From Erythrobacter dokdonensis DSW-74 (GTDB lineage: Bacteria; Pseudomonadota; Alphaproteobacteria; Sphingomonadales; Sphingomonadaceae): a DNA stretch of 64,000 nt. Position 1 is the stretch's first letter; each line of letters opens with the position of its first letter. The DNA is taken from the NCBI RefSeq assembly GCF_001677335.1, contig NZ_LZYB01000002.1, forward strand, positions 434,001-498,000. Direction: 5' to 3'. Under the pieces are notes generated by a model. It was not told the origin of the DNA. It saw nothing but the letters and a program-made list of their open reading frames with translations, and did no database searches. The position numbers were made by a program, and so were the translations under genes. This document shows positions 26,470-37,545 of the stretch, one piece after another.

Positions 26470-27513
26470 TTAGCCGAGCAAATCCTCAAGGCCATAGAAC
26501 CGCGTGGCGGTTCCCGCATAGAGCGCCGCTTTCTCTTCGACACTGGCCGATCGGGTAAGACGCTTGAAGGCGTTCCACAGTACGGCGTAGTCGGCCCCCC
26601 AGTAATCGACGGGGTAATTGCTCTCGAACATCGCGCGCTGCGGGCCGAAAGCCTCGATGCAGGTTTCGATATAGGGCCGCCAAAGGGCCGCCAGATGCTC
26701 CGAACCGTGACCGGCGGCAGGGCCGTCTTCGGGCAGGGCGCAAAAGGCCATCGCGAGCCCGCCAAGCTTGACCACCACGTTCTCGCACCGCGCCAGTTCG
26801 TGGATATTGTGCCGCCAGGTGTCGAACCGCTCGTGCAGCTTGCCCCGGTAGGTCGCCACCCCCAGCGGCGTGCCGCAATGATCAAGGCAGATCGGCTGAT
26901 CGGGAAAGGCGCGCGCCAGATCGATGACGTCGGGCAATTGCGGCTCCAGCACCCAGGCATCAAAGGTCATGCCGCGCTTGCCAAGTTCCGCGAAGCCCTG
27001 CCGGAAGGTTGCGTCGCGATACAGCCCTTCTGGCGCATGGAACGGCGGGCCGAGCACTTCCGGATCGGCATCCCAGGCGCCCTGATGACGGATCCCCTTG
27101 AAGCGCCCTGATGCGGCGGCATGCAGCGCGTCGAGCACCGCGCCCGCGCCGTCGCCCAGCATCAGGTCCGCATGGCCCACGATCCCGGCGCAATAGCGCG
27201 AAGGGCCGTAGAGCCCGCTGGCCGATTGCGCCGCGACCCCGTTCACATATTCGACCTCGCCCACGACTTTGCGGGCCTCGCCATAGGCGCCGTTGTAGAA
27301 AGCGCCGCATTCCATGAAGACCGTGCCGATGATGTTGTGCCCGCTCGTCAGGTGCGCGTGGAGCTGGTCGAATGTGTAGTGCGCATTATCGACCAGCCCG
27401 GCGATGAAGTGATGGCGCGGCTCTGGAAACAGCGACAGCATCGGCCGCAAATCCCACAGGTGGTGATGCGGATCGATGATCGGCAGATCCGGTTCGATGA
27501 TGGCTTCGCTCAT
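26470..27513 (-). CDS. Amidohydrolase-family metal-dependent hydrolase
   Basis: A 347-residue TIM-barrel protein of amidohydrolase 2 type (LigI-like). The N-terminal metal-binding IDPHHHLWD is diagnostic; FKGIRHQGAWD, PICLDHCGTPLG and MFESNYPVD give the other barrel positions. Such enzymes hydrolyse lactones, pyrones or decarboxylate aromatic acids. The substrate is unknown, and no aromatic pathway is seen nearby. GGGAGAGA precedes ATG 27513. It may be co-transcribed with the flavin oxidoreductase 93 bp downstream. Confidence 0.88.
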   Translation of the reverse strand: MSEAIIEPDLPIIDPHHHLWDLRPMLSLFPEPRHHFIAGLVDNAHYTFDQLHAHLTSGHNIIGTVFMECGAFYNGAYGEARKVVGEVEYVNGVAAQSASGLYGPSRYCAGIVGHADLMLGDGAGAVLDALHAAASGRFKGIRHQGAWDADPEVLGPPFHAPEGLYRDATFRQGFAELGKRGMTFDAWVLEPQLPDVIDLARAFPDQPICLDHCGTPLGVATYRGKLHERFDTWRHNIHELARCENVVVKLGGLAMAFCALPEDGPAAGHGSEHLAALWRPYIETCIEAFGPQRAMFESNYPVDYWGADYAVLWNAFKRLTRSASVEEKAALYAGTATRFYGLEDLLG

Positions 27514-27571
27514 GTCTCTCTCCCTCGCGCCTTACTAGGCAGGGAGCGACGCGCGGCAAAGTGCAAAAGCG

Positions 27572-28351
27572 TCAGGCGATGGCTCCGCGATAGAGGTGCC
27601 AGGTGGCATGGCCGAGGACGGGCAGGGCCACCATCAGGCCAAGAAACGCCGGGATCATCGCTGCAAACAGCACCGCGGCAATGATCGCCGCCCAGGCCAG
27701 CATAACGAAGAGGTTCGTGCGCACGACCTTGAAACTGGCAATGATCGCGGTGAGGAAATCGACCTTGCGTTCGACCAGCATCGGCAGACTGATCACGGTC
27801 ATGGCATAGAAGGCGAAAGCCATGACCGCGCCGACTGCGCTGCCGACGGCCAGCATGGTGAGGCCTGCCGGAGTAAGCAGCGCGGCCACGGACTCGCCGC
27901 CCATGCCGCTCTCCGCCATGAACACGGCGAAGATCGCGTGGGCGACGATCATCCAGAAGGAAAAGGCGACAAACACGATCACCCCCATCGACAGGATCTG
28001 GTCATCGCCATGCCCCTTCAGCGCGCCGAGCACCGCGCGCCATGACGGTGCCTCGCCGGCTTCGCGCCTGCGGCTTGCCTCGTAGAGACCGACCGCGACA
28101 AATGGCGCGACCAGCGGGAAGCCCGCCATTGCCGGGATCAGCCATGTCGGTTCCCCGCCGGCGATGGCCGCGCCGCCCATCGCCAGCCCCGCCAGCACAT
28201 AAAAGCCGCCGAAGAAGATACCGAATTGCGGCATGGCGAGGAAATCGCGCCAACCGGCCGCCAGCGCCCTGCCAAGGTCGCCAAGGACCAGATCCTCCGC
28301 CACTTGGGGGGGCGGAAGGGGCAGGGCCGGATCCTGTTCTATTGCGTTCAT
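27572..28351 (-). CDS. DUF2189 membrane protein
   Basis: A 259-residue inner-membrane protein with six predicted helices. The N-terminal DLGRALAAGWRDFLAMPQFGIFFGGFY matches the start of the DUF2189 family, and the ALKGHGDDQILSMGVIVFVAFSFWM segment also fits. Function unknown. It sits between the amidohydrolase gene and the DUF389 gene on the same strand with gaps of roughly 58 and 81 bp. Confidence 0.85.
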   Translation of the reverse strand: MNAIEQDPALPLPPPQVAEDLVLGDLGRALAAGWRDFLAMPQFGIFFGGFYVLAGLAMGGAAIAGGEPTWLIPAMAGFPLVAPFVAVGLYEASRRREAGEAPSWRAVLGALKGHGDDQILSMGVIVFVAFSFWMIVAHAIFAVFMAESGMGGESVAALLTPAGLTMLAVGSAVGAVMAFAFYAMTVISLPMLVERKVDFLTAIIASFKVVRTNLFVMLAWAAIIAAVLFAAMIPAFLGLMVALPVLGHATWHLYRGAIA

Positions 28352-28432
28352 GAGCGACTTGCCTCCCGTCGTCGCGATGGCGCAATCCTGCGACCAAAAG
28401 ACGCGCTTCGCAAGCGCGGAGTGGCGATGGGT

Positions 28433-29473
28433 TCAGCTTGCTGCGGAGAGAAAATCGGCGCTGCCTATGCCCAGCACCAGCCGCCCGGCGGCAATCAGCA
28501 CGAGAAGGGCCAGGATGCTGGTCCACGCGCCCAGCAGGCCCAGCGTGATGCGCCAGTTCTTGGGCGGCAGGCCTTCGACCAGAAACATCACGATCCCCGC
28601 GACGTTGAGGCATACGAGGTTGCTCGCGAACAAGAACAGTGCGCCGGTTGCCGGCACCCATTCTCGCGCACCGAGGAAAATCCCTGCGGCAGCGAGCGGC
28701 GGCACCAGCGCCACCGCGATCATCACGCCGACCAGCGAAAGCGAGGCGGCTCTGCTCATCGCCAACACACCGGCTGCCCCGCAGGCCAGCGCCAGCGCGA
28801 TATCGCCAGGACTGACCAATGCGCGATCGCTCAATTCAGGTTCGGCAAGGTCAACCGCAAATGCTGCGCCCACCAGCGCGCCCGCCATCACCGCCATGAC
28901 CGCGCCGACAGCGAGCGCCAGCGCCGCCTTGGCCCCGCGCCGCGCATCGCCAACCGTCGCCGCCAGCGCGATGCCCATGGTCGGACCCAGCAGCGGTGCA
29001 ATCACCATTGCCCCGATGATGACCGCCACCTGTCCACTGCGCATCCCAAGCGCTGCAATCACTGCCGACAGGAAAACCGTAAACAGAAAGCTCGGAGTGA
29101 TCCTCAGGCTGACCTCGATGTCCTCGTAGAGTTCGCTGGTGCTGATCCGGTCGCGGCTGAAGAAGCGTTCCAGCGCTGTCGGCGGGGGAAGGTCGGGATC
29201 GGCGGGCAGCGCGGTATCGGGCGTCTCGAGCACCGGCGGGATCACCGCCTCAAGCTCAGCGACATGGGCGATGAAGCGCGGATCGGCGCCGAAAGTGTCG
29301 GTGAGGTCATCGAGCAGGCGCTCGGTATAGCGTTGCTGCACGATGCAGGTGAATTTCTCCATGCCCCCCGGCACGGTCTCGCGCCAGAACCGGCGCGAGT
29401 GCTTTGCGAGGATCACCTCGAGCGCGGCGATCCCGCTTTCGGGAAGGAATATCTCTACCAGTCTCGCCGTCAT
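28433..29473 (-). CDS. DUF389 / TIGR00341-family membrane protein
   Basis: A 346-residue protein with a soluble N-terminal part (about 1-120) and six to eight helices. The conserved AVIIGAMVIAPLLGPTMGIALA loop marks the DUF389 group. Members are of unknown function, some linked to vectorial transport or virulence in Actinobacteria. The start is divergent from the CPBP protease gene. Confidence 0.88.
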   Translation of the reverse strand: MTARLVEIFLPESGIAALEVILAKHSRRFWRETVPGGMEKFTCIVQQRYTERLLDDLTDTFGADPRFIAHVAELEAVIPPVLETPDTALPADPDLPPPTALERFFSRDRISTSELYEDIEVSLRITPSFLFTVFLSAVIAALGMRSGQVAVIIGAMVIAPLLGPTMGIALAATVGDARRGAKAALALAVGAVMAVMAGALVGAAFAVDLAEPELSDRALVSPGDIALALACGAAGVLAMSRAASLSLVGVMIAVALVPPLAAAGIFLGAREWVPATGALFLFASNLVCLNVAGIVMFLVEGLPPKNWRITLGLLGAWTSILALLVLIAAGRLVLGIGSADFLSAAS

Positions 29474-29606
29474 GGCTGGGCACTATAGGCCTTCGATCCA
29501 AGACCGGAAAGCGTCAGGCCGGCGCGGCCTTCTGCTTGCGCAATGGCGCACGGGCGCGGCATATTGGGGGCATGACATCGTTGCCTCGGCGAGCTTGGGG
29601 GGAGCT

Positions 29607-30470
29607 ATGGAAACATCAGCCGTTGTCCAGGTCAGGCGGACGACGTTTGCTTCTTTCGTTGCGGTGGTGATCACCGGCACGCTTGCAGTGACCTTGTCCA
29701 ACCTTCTGCTCTTTTCGCGCGAGGACAGCTTCGTGTGGGCGTTGCACCGCGCGACCGGTGGCTGGATCAATGCCAATCTCACGACTTTCGTGCCTTTGAC
29801 GCTGATCATCATCGGCGGGATGGTGATGGCATGGGGGAGACAGAGCCTTGCCGATCTCGGTCTGAGTGCGGGCTGGGCGCTGAGACTGGTGTTGCTGTTG
29901 CTGGCCGGATGGGCGGCGATGCAGCTCGTCGCGGTGGCCGCCGCGCTGGCAAGCGGGATGGAGATCGCGCTGCATCCTGCCTGGACAGAATATGGCGCGG
30001 GCACGGTGCTTGGCCTGTTCATCGCGATGGTGCTGGGCACGGCGCCGTTCGAGGACGGATTGTTCCGCGGCTATGTGCTGCCGCAGCTCTATTTTCTGCT
30101 GGGCCGCCGCATTTCGGGCGAGACAGCCCGCATGCTCGCCGCCCTGATGCTGTGCGCGGTGATCTTCGCGCTGTGGCACCTTCCGACGATCCTGCTCAAT
30201 CGCGGAGAGATTGCGCCGGGTGCGGTTGCCGGGGCGCTGGCTTACATGCTGCTGGGCGGGGTGATGCTGGGCCTGCTCTATCTGCGCACCGGGCGGCTCG
30301 AGATCGTGATCGCGCTGCACGCGCTGGTCAATGCGCCGACAATGCTGGTGGCCAGCCCGCTCCCCGGATCGGCGCTCGCGGGCGCGATCGGGGTGGCGGC
30401 GATCATTGCGGGGCCAGTGCTGGCGGGCGAGCGCCGGTCGGCCGGTCTGGTCCGCTTCGTGCCGCGCTAG
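29607..30470 (+). CDS. CPBP-family intramembrane metalloprotease
   Basis: A 287-residue membrane protein with about eight helices. Motif 1 reads E149-D150-x-x-x-R154 in place of the usual EExxxR. Motif 2 has H191 in LWHLP, and motif 3 is H238-x3-N242. These are the metal site of Rce1/CPBP proteases, which cut CAAX-like or bacteriocin-related substrates within the membrane. GGGGGGAG lies before ATG 29607; the longer frame upstream overlaps the DUF389 gene and looks like a shadow. The last 4 bp overlap the end of convergent leuA. Confidence 0.85.
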   Translation: METSAVVQVRRTTFASFVAVVITGTLAVTLSNLLLFSREDSFVWALHRATGGWINANLTTFVPLTLIIIGGMVMAWGRQSLADLGLSAGWALRLVLLLLAGWAAMQLVAVAAALASGMEIALHPAWTEYGAGTVLGLFIAMVLGTAPFEDGLFRGYVLPQLYFLLGRRISGETARMLAALMLCAVIFALWHLPTILLNRGEIAPGAVAGALAYMLLGGVMLGLLYLRTGRLEIVIALHALVNAPTMLVASPLPGSALAGAIGVAAIIAGPVLAGERRSAGLVRFVPR

Positions 30471-32146
30471 CTGGCAACGGCGCTGTTCGCTGCCGATAGC
30501 ACCGCGCGCACGCTGGCGGTCGCCACGTCCTCGTCGATCCCGCAGCCCCAGATGGTGCGCCCGTCGCCGCTGCGGCATTCGAGATAGGCGGCCGCGCGCG
30601 CATCCGTGCCCTGGCCGAGCGCGTGCTCGCTATAGTCGGAGACCTCCAGATCGACTCCGAAAGCCTCGCGCAGGGTGCCCATGACGCTGGAGATAAGGCC
30701 ATTGCCGCGGCCCGAGACGCTTTGTTCGACCCCGTCGACCGCGATCGTCCCGGCGAAGATGCGGGTGCCGTCCGACGCACGGCTTTCTTCGTAGCGCACC
30801 AGCTGGAAGTGCTTGGGGTGGGTCTTGACGTGATAGGCGCGGCGGAAGGCGTCCCAGATGTCGGCGGCATTGAGTTCGCGCCCCAGTTCGTCGGCCAAGG
30901 CCTGCACGTGGCGAGAGAAGTCGGCCTGCATCTTCTTGGGCAGCTTGAGACCCTGGTCCTTTTCCAGCACCCAGGCAAAACCGCCCTTGCCGGACTGCGA
31001 ATTGACACGGATCACCGCTTCGTAGCTGCGCCCGAGGTCGGCCGGATCGATCGGCAGATAGGGCACGCGCCATTGCTCGTCATTCTGGGTCTCGCGCGCT
31101 TCGAAGCCCTTCTTGATCGCGTCCTGATGGCTGCCGGAAAAGGCGGTATAGACCAGTTCGCCGCCATAGGGATGACGCTGGTGGACGGGGATGTCGTTGC
31201 AATATTCCACCGTCTCGATCACCCGGTCGATGTCCGAGAAATCGAGCCCCGGATCGACGCCTTGGGTATAGAGATTGAGCGCCATGGTCACGAGGCAGCA
31301 ATTGCCGGTGCGCTCGCCATTGCCGAACAGGCAGCCCTCGACGCGGTCCGCGCCTGCCATCAGCCCCAGCTCCGCCGCCGCGACGCCGGTGCCGCGGTCG
31401 TTGTGGGTGTGAAGCGAGATCACCGCGCTCTCGCGGTTCGGCAGGTGGCGGCAGAAATATTCGATCTGGTCGGCGTAGATATTAGGCGTCGCCGCCTCGA
31501 CCGTGGCCGGCAGGTTGAGGATGATCGGGTGGTCCGGCGTGGGGGCAAGCACCTCCATCACCGCGGCGCAGACCTCGATGCTGAAATCGAGTTCCGCGGT
31601 GGAGAAGGTTTCGGGCGAATACTGGAAATGCCAATCTGTGTCCGGATATCGCGCCGCCTCGTCGCGCATCACCTTGGCACCTGCGATCGCGATGGCTTTC
31701 ACCTCGTCCTTGCTCATCCGGAACACGATGTCGCGCCACGCGGGGCTGACCGCATTGTAGAGATGTACGATTGCCGCGCGCGCGCCTTCGAGGCTGGCAA
31801 AGCTGGTGCGGATCAGATCCTCGCGGCTTTGCGTGAGGACCTGCACGGTGACATCGTCAGGGATATCGCCGGAGCGCACGAGGCCGGAGATGAAATCGAA
31901 CTCGGTCGCGCCTGCACTGGGAAAGCCGACCTCGATTTCCTTCACGCCGATTTCAACGAGCAGGTCGAAGAAGCGGCGCTTCTTCACCGCATCCATCGGG
32001 TCGATGATCGACTGGTTGCCATCGCGAAGGTCGGTCGACAGCCAGCGCGGCGCGCGCTCGATCAGGCGCGAAGGCCACTGGCGGTCGGGAAGATTGATCT
32101 GGCCGAACGGACGATATTTTGCGGAAGGGTCACGGAGCATGGACAT
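30467..32146 (-). CDS. leuA: 2-isopropylmalate synthase
   Basis: LeuA condenses acetyl-CoA with 2-oxoisovalerate, the first step of leucine synthesis. The 559-residue length and PSRLIERAPRWLSTDLRDGN start are those of the LeuA2 type. LSTDLRDGNQ and the HTHNDRGTGVA metal site are present, and a C-terminal regulatory domain (about 420-559) usually allows leucine feedback. The start codon follows a leucine-rich leader ORF and a run of six T 2 bp before the ATG, so the upstream control is likely attenuation. A second ATG two codons on is the alternative start. Confidence 0.96.
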   Translation of the reverse strand: MSMLRDPSAKYRPFGQINLPDRQWPSRLIERAPRWLSTDLRDGNQSIIDPMDAVKKRRFFDLLVEIGVKEIEVGFPSAGATEFDFISGLVRSGDIPDDVTVQVLTQSREDLIRTSFASLEGARAAIVHLYNAVSPAWRDIVFRMSKDEVKAIAIAGAKVMRDEAARYPDTDWHFQYSPETFSTAELDFSIEVCAAVMEVLAPTPDHPIILNLPATVEAATPNIYADQIEYFCRHLPNRESAVISLHTHNDRGTGVAAAELGLMAGADRVEGCLFGNGERTGNCCLVTMALNLYTQGVDPGLDFSDIDRVIETVEYCNDIPVHQRHPYGGELVYTAFSGSHQDAIKKGFEARETQNDEQWRVPYLPIDPADLGRSYEAVIRVNSQSGKGGFAWVLEKDQGLKLPKKMQADFSRHVQALADELGRELNAADIWDAFRRAYHVKTHPKHFQLVRYEESRASDGTRIFAGTIAVDGVEQSVSGRGNGLISSVMGTLREAFGVDLEVSDYSEHALGQGTDARAAAYLECRSGDGRTIWGCGIDEDVATASVRAVLSAANSAVAS

Positions 32147-32233
32147 GGAAAAAAGCTCGTCGCGGGAGGGAATGGGAGGCTGCGGCGGGTTACCCTTGGG
32201 AGCGGGCCGCTCGCATTCCTCGCGCGCGGCTGC
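32147..32233 (-). promoter_or_regulatory. Putative leucine attenuator before leuA
   Basis: Between the leader stop and leuA, minus-strand segment CCCAAGGG (32200-32193) is exactly complementary to CCCTTGGG (32246-32239) at the end of the leader ORF, so alternative foldings are possible. GAGCG-GCC-CGCTC can form a competing hairpin, and GAATG pairs with CATTC further on. Six T (32154-32149) lie just before the ATG. It is unclear whether folding stops transcription or hides the ribosome site. The usual termination stem is not perfect. Confidence 0.55.
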
Positions 32234-32284
32234 CTACGCCCAAGGGCGCATAAGTCGAAGCAGCGAAAGTCCGTTCCGCGTCAT
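32234..32284 (-). CDS. Leucine-rich leader peptide of leuA
   Basis: A 16-residue ORF, MTRNGLSLLRLMRPWA, with four Leu codons (positions 6, 8, 9 and 11; CTT, CTG, CTT, CTT). AAAGGA stands seven bases before its ATG, which is a good ribosome site. It ends about 90 bp before leuA, and its 3' part contains one of the complementary segments. This is the layout of leucine attenuation: ribosome stalling at Leu codons changes RNA folding. It is too short for automatic gene finders and is inferred from pattern and place. Confidence 0.7.
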   Translation of the reverse strand: MTRNGLSLLRLMRPWA

Positions 32285-32339
32285 GGCCCCATCCTTTGCC
32301 GATAATTGCGCAGGGTGCAAGCCGGTAATCCCGAAATGA

Positions 32340-32786
32340 TCAGCCGCAGCGCGCGTCGCGGATGATGTTCTGCTCATCCAGCATCAGGCTGAGGCGCGGA
32401 TTGGTGGGGTCGGGATTGACGTAGCCGGGCGAGCCATGGACGACGAAGCGCAGGTTGTCCGTGCGGCCCAGCGTCTCGGTGATCGCCGCGCGGGTCACCT
32501 CGTCGGCGGGCTGGCCGATGAAGGGGCCCATCAGGTTCGCGCCGCAGGTCACCGAGGCCGGATCGGTCTGGGTGCCGGGGACAAAGACGCCGGGGGCGGC
32601 GCCGGGCTTGGACTCGGCTACTGTCGGCGCCACCGTCCCCTGCGGCACCGGCGTGGCCGTGCCGTTCTGGTTGATGCGCGCGGCGAAGGAATCGGCGCTG
32701 TTGGCCGCAGGATCGGGCTCGCTCCCGCAGGCGGACAGCACAAGCGCGAGGGGCAGGGCGAGGAAAGCGGGCGAAAGCTTGGTCAT
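32340..32786 (-). CDS. Lipoprotein with I78-type peptidase inhibitor domain
   Basis: A 148-residue protein with a lipoprotein signal (lipobox LSAC, C20). A disordered Pro/Thr/Ala linker follows (about 22-75). The C-terminal 70 residues, from CGANLMGPFIGQPAD to LMLDEQNIIRDARCG, match the small inhibitor I78 family, including the two flanking cysteines and the final RLxxxLDxxxxI..xCG pattern. Members are proposed serine-protease inhibitors of the periplasm. It lies 54 bp upstream of the leuA leader on the same strand. Confidence 0.75.
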   Translation of the reverse strand: MTKLSPAFLALPLALVLSACGSEPDPAANSADSFAARINQNGTATPVPQGTVAPTVAESKPGAAPGVFVPGTQTDPASVTCGANLMGPFIGQPADEVTRAAITETLGRTDNLRFVVHGSPGYVNPDPTNPRLSLMLDEQNIIRDARCG

Positions 32787-32891
32787 GATCGCGTTTCCGT
32801 GAATAAGGTCTGCGGCCTCAGACGCCTCTTTCGTTACCCGATTATGACATTGCTGTCCGCTCTGGCAGTTCCTTGCCCAAGCGCGGGGAGG

Positions 32892-34040
32892 TCATCGCAA
32901 GCGCAACCGGTCGCGGGTCAGCTGGTCGACCCGCGTGACGCCCATCAGCCGCATGCCGCGCTCGATCTCGTCCTTGAGGATGCCGAGCGCGCGTTCGACG
33001 CCGTACTGCCCGGCCGCCGCGAGCGCGTAGAGATAAAGCCGCCCGCCCGAAGCCGCACTCGCGCCGCTCGCCAGGGCCTTCATCACATGGGTGCCGCGCC
33101 GGATGCCGCCGTCGCAGATGATCTCGATCCGCCCGCCCACCGCATCGACGATTTCGGGCAGCTGGTCGAACGGCGCGCGGCTGCCGTCCAGCTGCCTGCC
33201 GCCGTGGTTGGAAATCATGATCGCGTCGGCCCCGATCTCCACCGCGCGGCGGGCATCACCGGCGCTCATCACGCCCTTGAGCACGAAGGTGCCGCCCCAT
33301 TGCTGGCGGATCGTGGCGGCGGTGTCCCAGTCCATCGACGTATCGAGCATGGTGTTGAAATATTCGGCGATGCTCACCGCCTTGTTGGTCCCCTCGGACA
33401 CATGGGTATCGAGATTGGGGAGGCGGAACTTCTCGCGGAAAAGATAATCGAGCGTCCAGCGCGGGCGGGTGGCGTAGGACCAGATGCTGGCGGGCGTGAA
33501 GCGCGGCGGGGTGGTGAAGCCCGAGCGCAGGCAGCGCTCGCGCTTGCCCGAAACGATGGTGTCGACCGTCAGCGCCAGCGCATCGAATTTCGCAGCCTGA
33601 CAACGTTCGATCATGTGGGTGTTCAGCCCCTTGTCCTTGTGGACATAGAGCTGGAACAGCTTGGGGCCGCTGGTGAGCGCGGCGATCTCCTCGATGCTGC
33701 GCGTCGCAAGGCTGGAGATGCCGAACCACAGGCCGAACTTTTCGGCAGCTTTCGCCACCGCAGTCTCGCCCTGCCAGTGGAAGGCGCGCTGGACGGCGGT
33801 GGGCGAGAGCATCAGCGGCAGCGCCGATCGCCGCCCGAGGATGGTGCAGGAGGTGTCGATCGTCTCGACCCCGGCGAGTACATCCGGCACCAGATCGACC
33901 GTATCGAAGGCGGCAGTGTTGCGCGCCTTGGTCAGCTCGTCATCGGCCGCCCCGTCGATATAGTCGAACACGGGAAACGGCAGGCGGGCCTTCGCCAGCC
34001 GCCGGAAATCATCGATATTGTGGCAATCGGCGAGGCGCAT
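32892..34040 (-). CDS. FMN-dependent alpha-hydroxy-acid oxidase (L-lactate dehydrogenase type)
   Basis: A 382-residue TIM-barrel flavoenzyme of the glycolate oxidase / LldD / lactate dehydrogenase family. FDYIDGAADDE at the start, the YVHKDKGL substrate region, and the catalytic SNHGGRQLDG are visible. It oxidises an L-2-hydroxy acid, probably at the membrane with quinone as acceptor. The usual DGGIRRGTHVMKALA follows, and the next loop reads ASGASAASGGRLYLY, slightly changed from the common ALGA-xx-x-GR. It follows ilvC on the same strand after a strong hairpin, so it is probably a separate unit. Confidence 0.9.
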   Translation of the reverse strand: MRLADCHNIDDFRRLAKARLPFPVFDYIDGAADDELTKARNTAAFDTVDLVPDVLAGVETIDTSCTILGRRSALPLMLSPTAVQRAFHWQGETAVAKAAEKFGLWFGISSLATRSIEEIAALTSGPKLFQLYVHKDKGLNTHMIERCQAAKFDALALTVDTIVSGKRERCLRSGFTTPPRFTPASIWSYATRPRWTLDYLFREKFRLPNLDTHVSEGTNKAVSIAEYFNTMLDTSMDWDTAATIRQQWGGTFVLKGVMSAGDARRAVEIGADAIMISNHGGRQLDGSRAPFDQLPEIVDAVGGRIEIICDGGIRRGTHVMKALASGASAASGGRLYLYALAAAGQYGVERALGILKDEIERGMRLMGVTRVDQLTRDRLRLR

Positions 34041-34058
34041 GGGAGTGCTGTCGCGCGA

Positions 34059-34092
34059 ACGGGAGCGCCGGGCAAGCCCGAAGCGCTCCCGT
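34059..34092 (-). terminator. Strong hairpin after ilvC
   Basis: ACGGGAGCGC (34059-34068) and GCGCTCCCGT (34083-34092) pair perfectly over 10 bp and enclose a second stem CGGGC-AA-GCCCG. It begins 15 bp after the ilvC stop. There is no T run, so it may stabilise the 3' end or slow transcription more than act as a classical terminator. Confidence 0.6.
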
Positions 34093-34107
34093 CCCTGTGC
34101 GCCGCGA

Positions 34108-35687
<1,580 letters not shown>

Positions 35688-35697
35688 GGAGGTGTCC

Positions 35698-37497
35698 TTA
35701 GACCAGCGCCTTGGCTTCGTCGTCCATCGTTCCGTCGACCTTGTCGCCGTAGAGGATCATGTCGGTGTGAGCCGCGCCCGAAGGAATCATCGGCAGGCAG
35801 TTGGCATCCTGTGCGACGAGGCAATCGACCATCACCGGCCCGTCGTGGGCGAGCATCGCGGCAATGCCTTCATCAAGCTCGCTTTCGTCGTGGATGCGGA
35901 TGCCCTTCCAGCCATAGGCTTCGGCGAGGCGCACGAAATCGGGGAGGCTGTCCGAATAGGAGTTTGAATAGCGGCTCTCATAGGTCAGTTCCTGCCACTG
36001 GCGGACCATGCCCATGTATTCGTTGTTGAGGATGAACACCTTGACCGGCAGGCGATACTGGCTTGCCGTGCCGAGTTCCTGGATGTTCATCTGGATGCTC
36101 GCCTCGCCCGCAATGTCGATCACCAGCGCATCGGGGTGGCCCAATTGCGCGCCGATTGCGGCAGGCAGGCCGTAGCCCATTGTGCCGAGCCCGCCGGAGG
36201 TGAGCCACTTGTTGGGGTCATCGAAGCCGAAATATTGCGCCGCCCACATCTGGTGCTGGCCAACCTCGGTCGAGATGATCGGCTTTTGCGCGTGGGTGAG
36301 GGCGTGCAGGCGCTCGATCGCCTTCTGCGGCATGATCATGTTCGGATGCTTGGCCGAACGTGGCGGATAGGCGAGGCATTCGCGCGCACGCCAACCTGCG
36401 ATGCGGGCTTTCCATTCGCCAAGGTCCTGCGGCTTGCGCGCGCCCCATGCCTCGACCAATTGGCCGAGCACCGCGGCGCAATCGCCGACGATCCCGAGAT
36501 CCACCGCCACCGTCTTGTTGATCGAGGAGCGGTCGATATCGATGTGGATCTTTTTCGAGTCCGGCGAGAAGGCGTCGAGCTTGCCCGTGACACGGTCATC
36601 GAAGCGTGCGCCGATGCAGACCATGACATCGCATTTGTTCATCGCCATGTTGGCTTCATAGGTGCCGTGCATGCCCAGCATCCCCAGCCAGTCGGGATGG
36701 GTCGATGCGAAGGCGCCCAGGCCCATCAGCGTCGAGGTGACGGGCGCGCCGGTAAGGTCCTGCAACCGGCGCAGCAATTCGCTCGCTTGCGGGCCGGAAT
36801 TGATCACGCCGCCGCCAGTATAGAGGATCGGACGTTCAGCTGCAGCGATCATCTCGATGGCCTCGATGATCTGTTCGGCCGGTGCGACCATTTGCGGCGC
36901 GTAGCGGTGCGATCCGGCGCGAACGAGAGTGCGGCGCTCGCTGGGCACGGCAATCTGCACGTCCTTGGGAATGTCGATCACCACCGGGCCCGGGCGGCCC
37001 GTGGTGGCGATACGGAACGCCTCGGCAATGGTCGCAGCGAGATCGGCCGGGTCCTTCACGAGGTAATTGTGCTTGGTGCAGTGCCGGGTGATGCCGATGG
37101 TGTCGGCTTCCTGAAAGGCGTCGGTGCCGATCAGGCCGGTCGGCACCTGTCCGGTGATCACAACCAGCGGGATCGAATCCATCCATGCATCGGCAATGCC
37201 GGTGATGGCGTTGGTCGCGCCGGGGCCGGAAGTAACGAGCACAACGCCCGGCTTGCCGGTGGCGCGGGCATAACCTTCCGCCGCGTGCGCCGCGCCCGCT
37301 TCGTGCCGGACGAGGATGTGGCGGATGCGTTCGTCACCGAACAGTTCGTCATAGATGGGCAGCACCGCGCCGCCGGGATAGCCGAAAACATATTCCACGC
37401 CCTGCTCAATCAGGCACTGCACCAGAATGGCTGCACCGCTGCTGGGGGCGCTTTTGGGTTGGGCGGGGGCCGGCTGACCGGTCACGAGGTACTCCAT
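35698..37497 (-). CDS. ilvB: Acetolactate synthase large (catalytic) subunit
   Basis: A 599-residue thiamine-diphosphate enzyme that condenses pyruvate with pyruvate or 2-oxobutyrate. The catalytic glutamate is in [15 protein letters not shown], the Mg-ThDP motif is [20 protein letters not shown] (the GE version common in alphaproteobacteria) followed by LNNEYMG, and FAD-binding areas lie between. ATG 37497 gives the family length; the frame stays open 45 codons upstream through a hairpin, which would be a non-family extension. No good ribosome site is visible there. It starts the ilvB-ilvN-ilvC operon. Confidence 0.95.
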   Translation of the reverse strand: MEYLVTGQPAPAQPKSAPSSGAAILVQCLIEQGVEYVFGYPGGAVLPIYDELFGDERIRHILVRHEAGAAHAAEGYARATGKPGVVLVTSGPGATNAITGIADAWMDSIPLVVITGQVPTGLIGTDAFQEADTIGITRHCTKHNYLVKDPADLAATIAEAFRIATTGRPGPVVIDIPKDVQIAVPSERRTLVRAGSHRYAPQMVAPAEQIIEAIEMIAAAERPILYTGGGVINSGPQASELLRRLQDLTGAPVTSTLMGLGAFASTHPDWLGMLGMHGTYEANMAMNKCDVMVCIGARFDDRVTGKLDAFSPDSKKIHIDIDRSSINKTVAVDLGIVGDCAAVLGQLVEAWGARKPQDLGEWKARIAGWRARECLAYPPRSAKHPNMIMPQKAIERLHALTHAQKPIISTEVGQHQMWAAQYFGFDDPNKWLTSGGLGTMGYGLPAAIGAQLGHPDALVIDIAGEASIQMNIQELGTASQYRLPVKVFILNNEYMGMVRQWQELTYESRYSNSYSDSLPDFVRLAEAYGWKGIRIHDESELDEGIAAMLAHDGPVMVDCLVAQDANCLPMIPSGAAHTDMILYGDKVDGTMDDEAKALV

Positions 37498-37545
37498 AGA
37501 TCTAGCAATCGGCGCAAAAGGCACCTGTCGGGGGCATTGGCTGCC

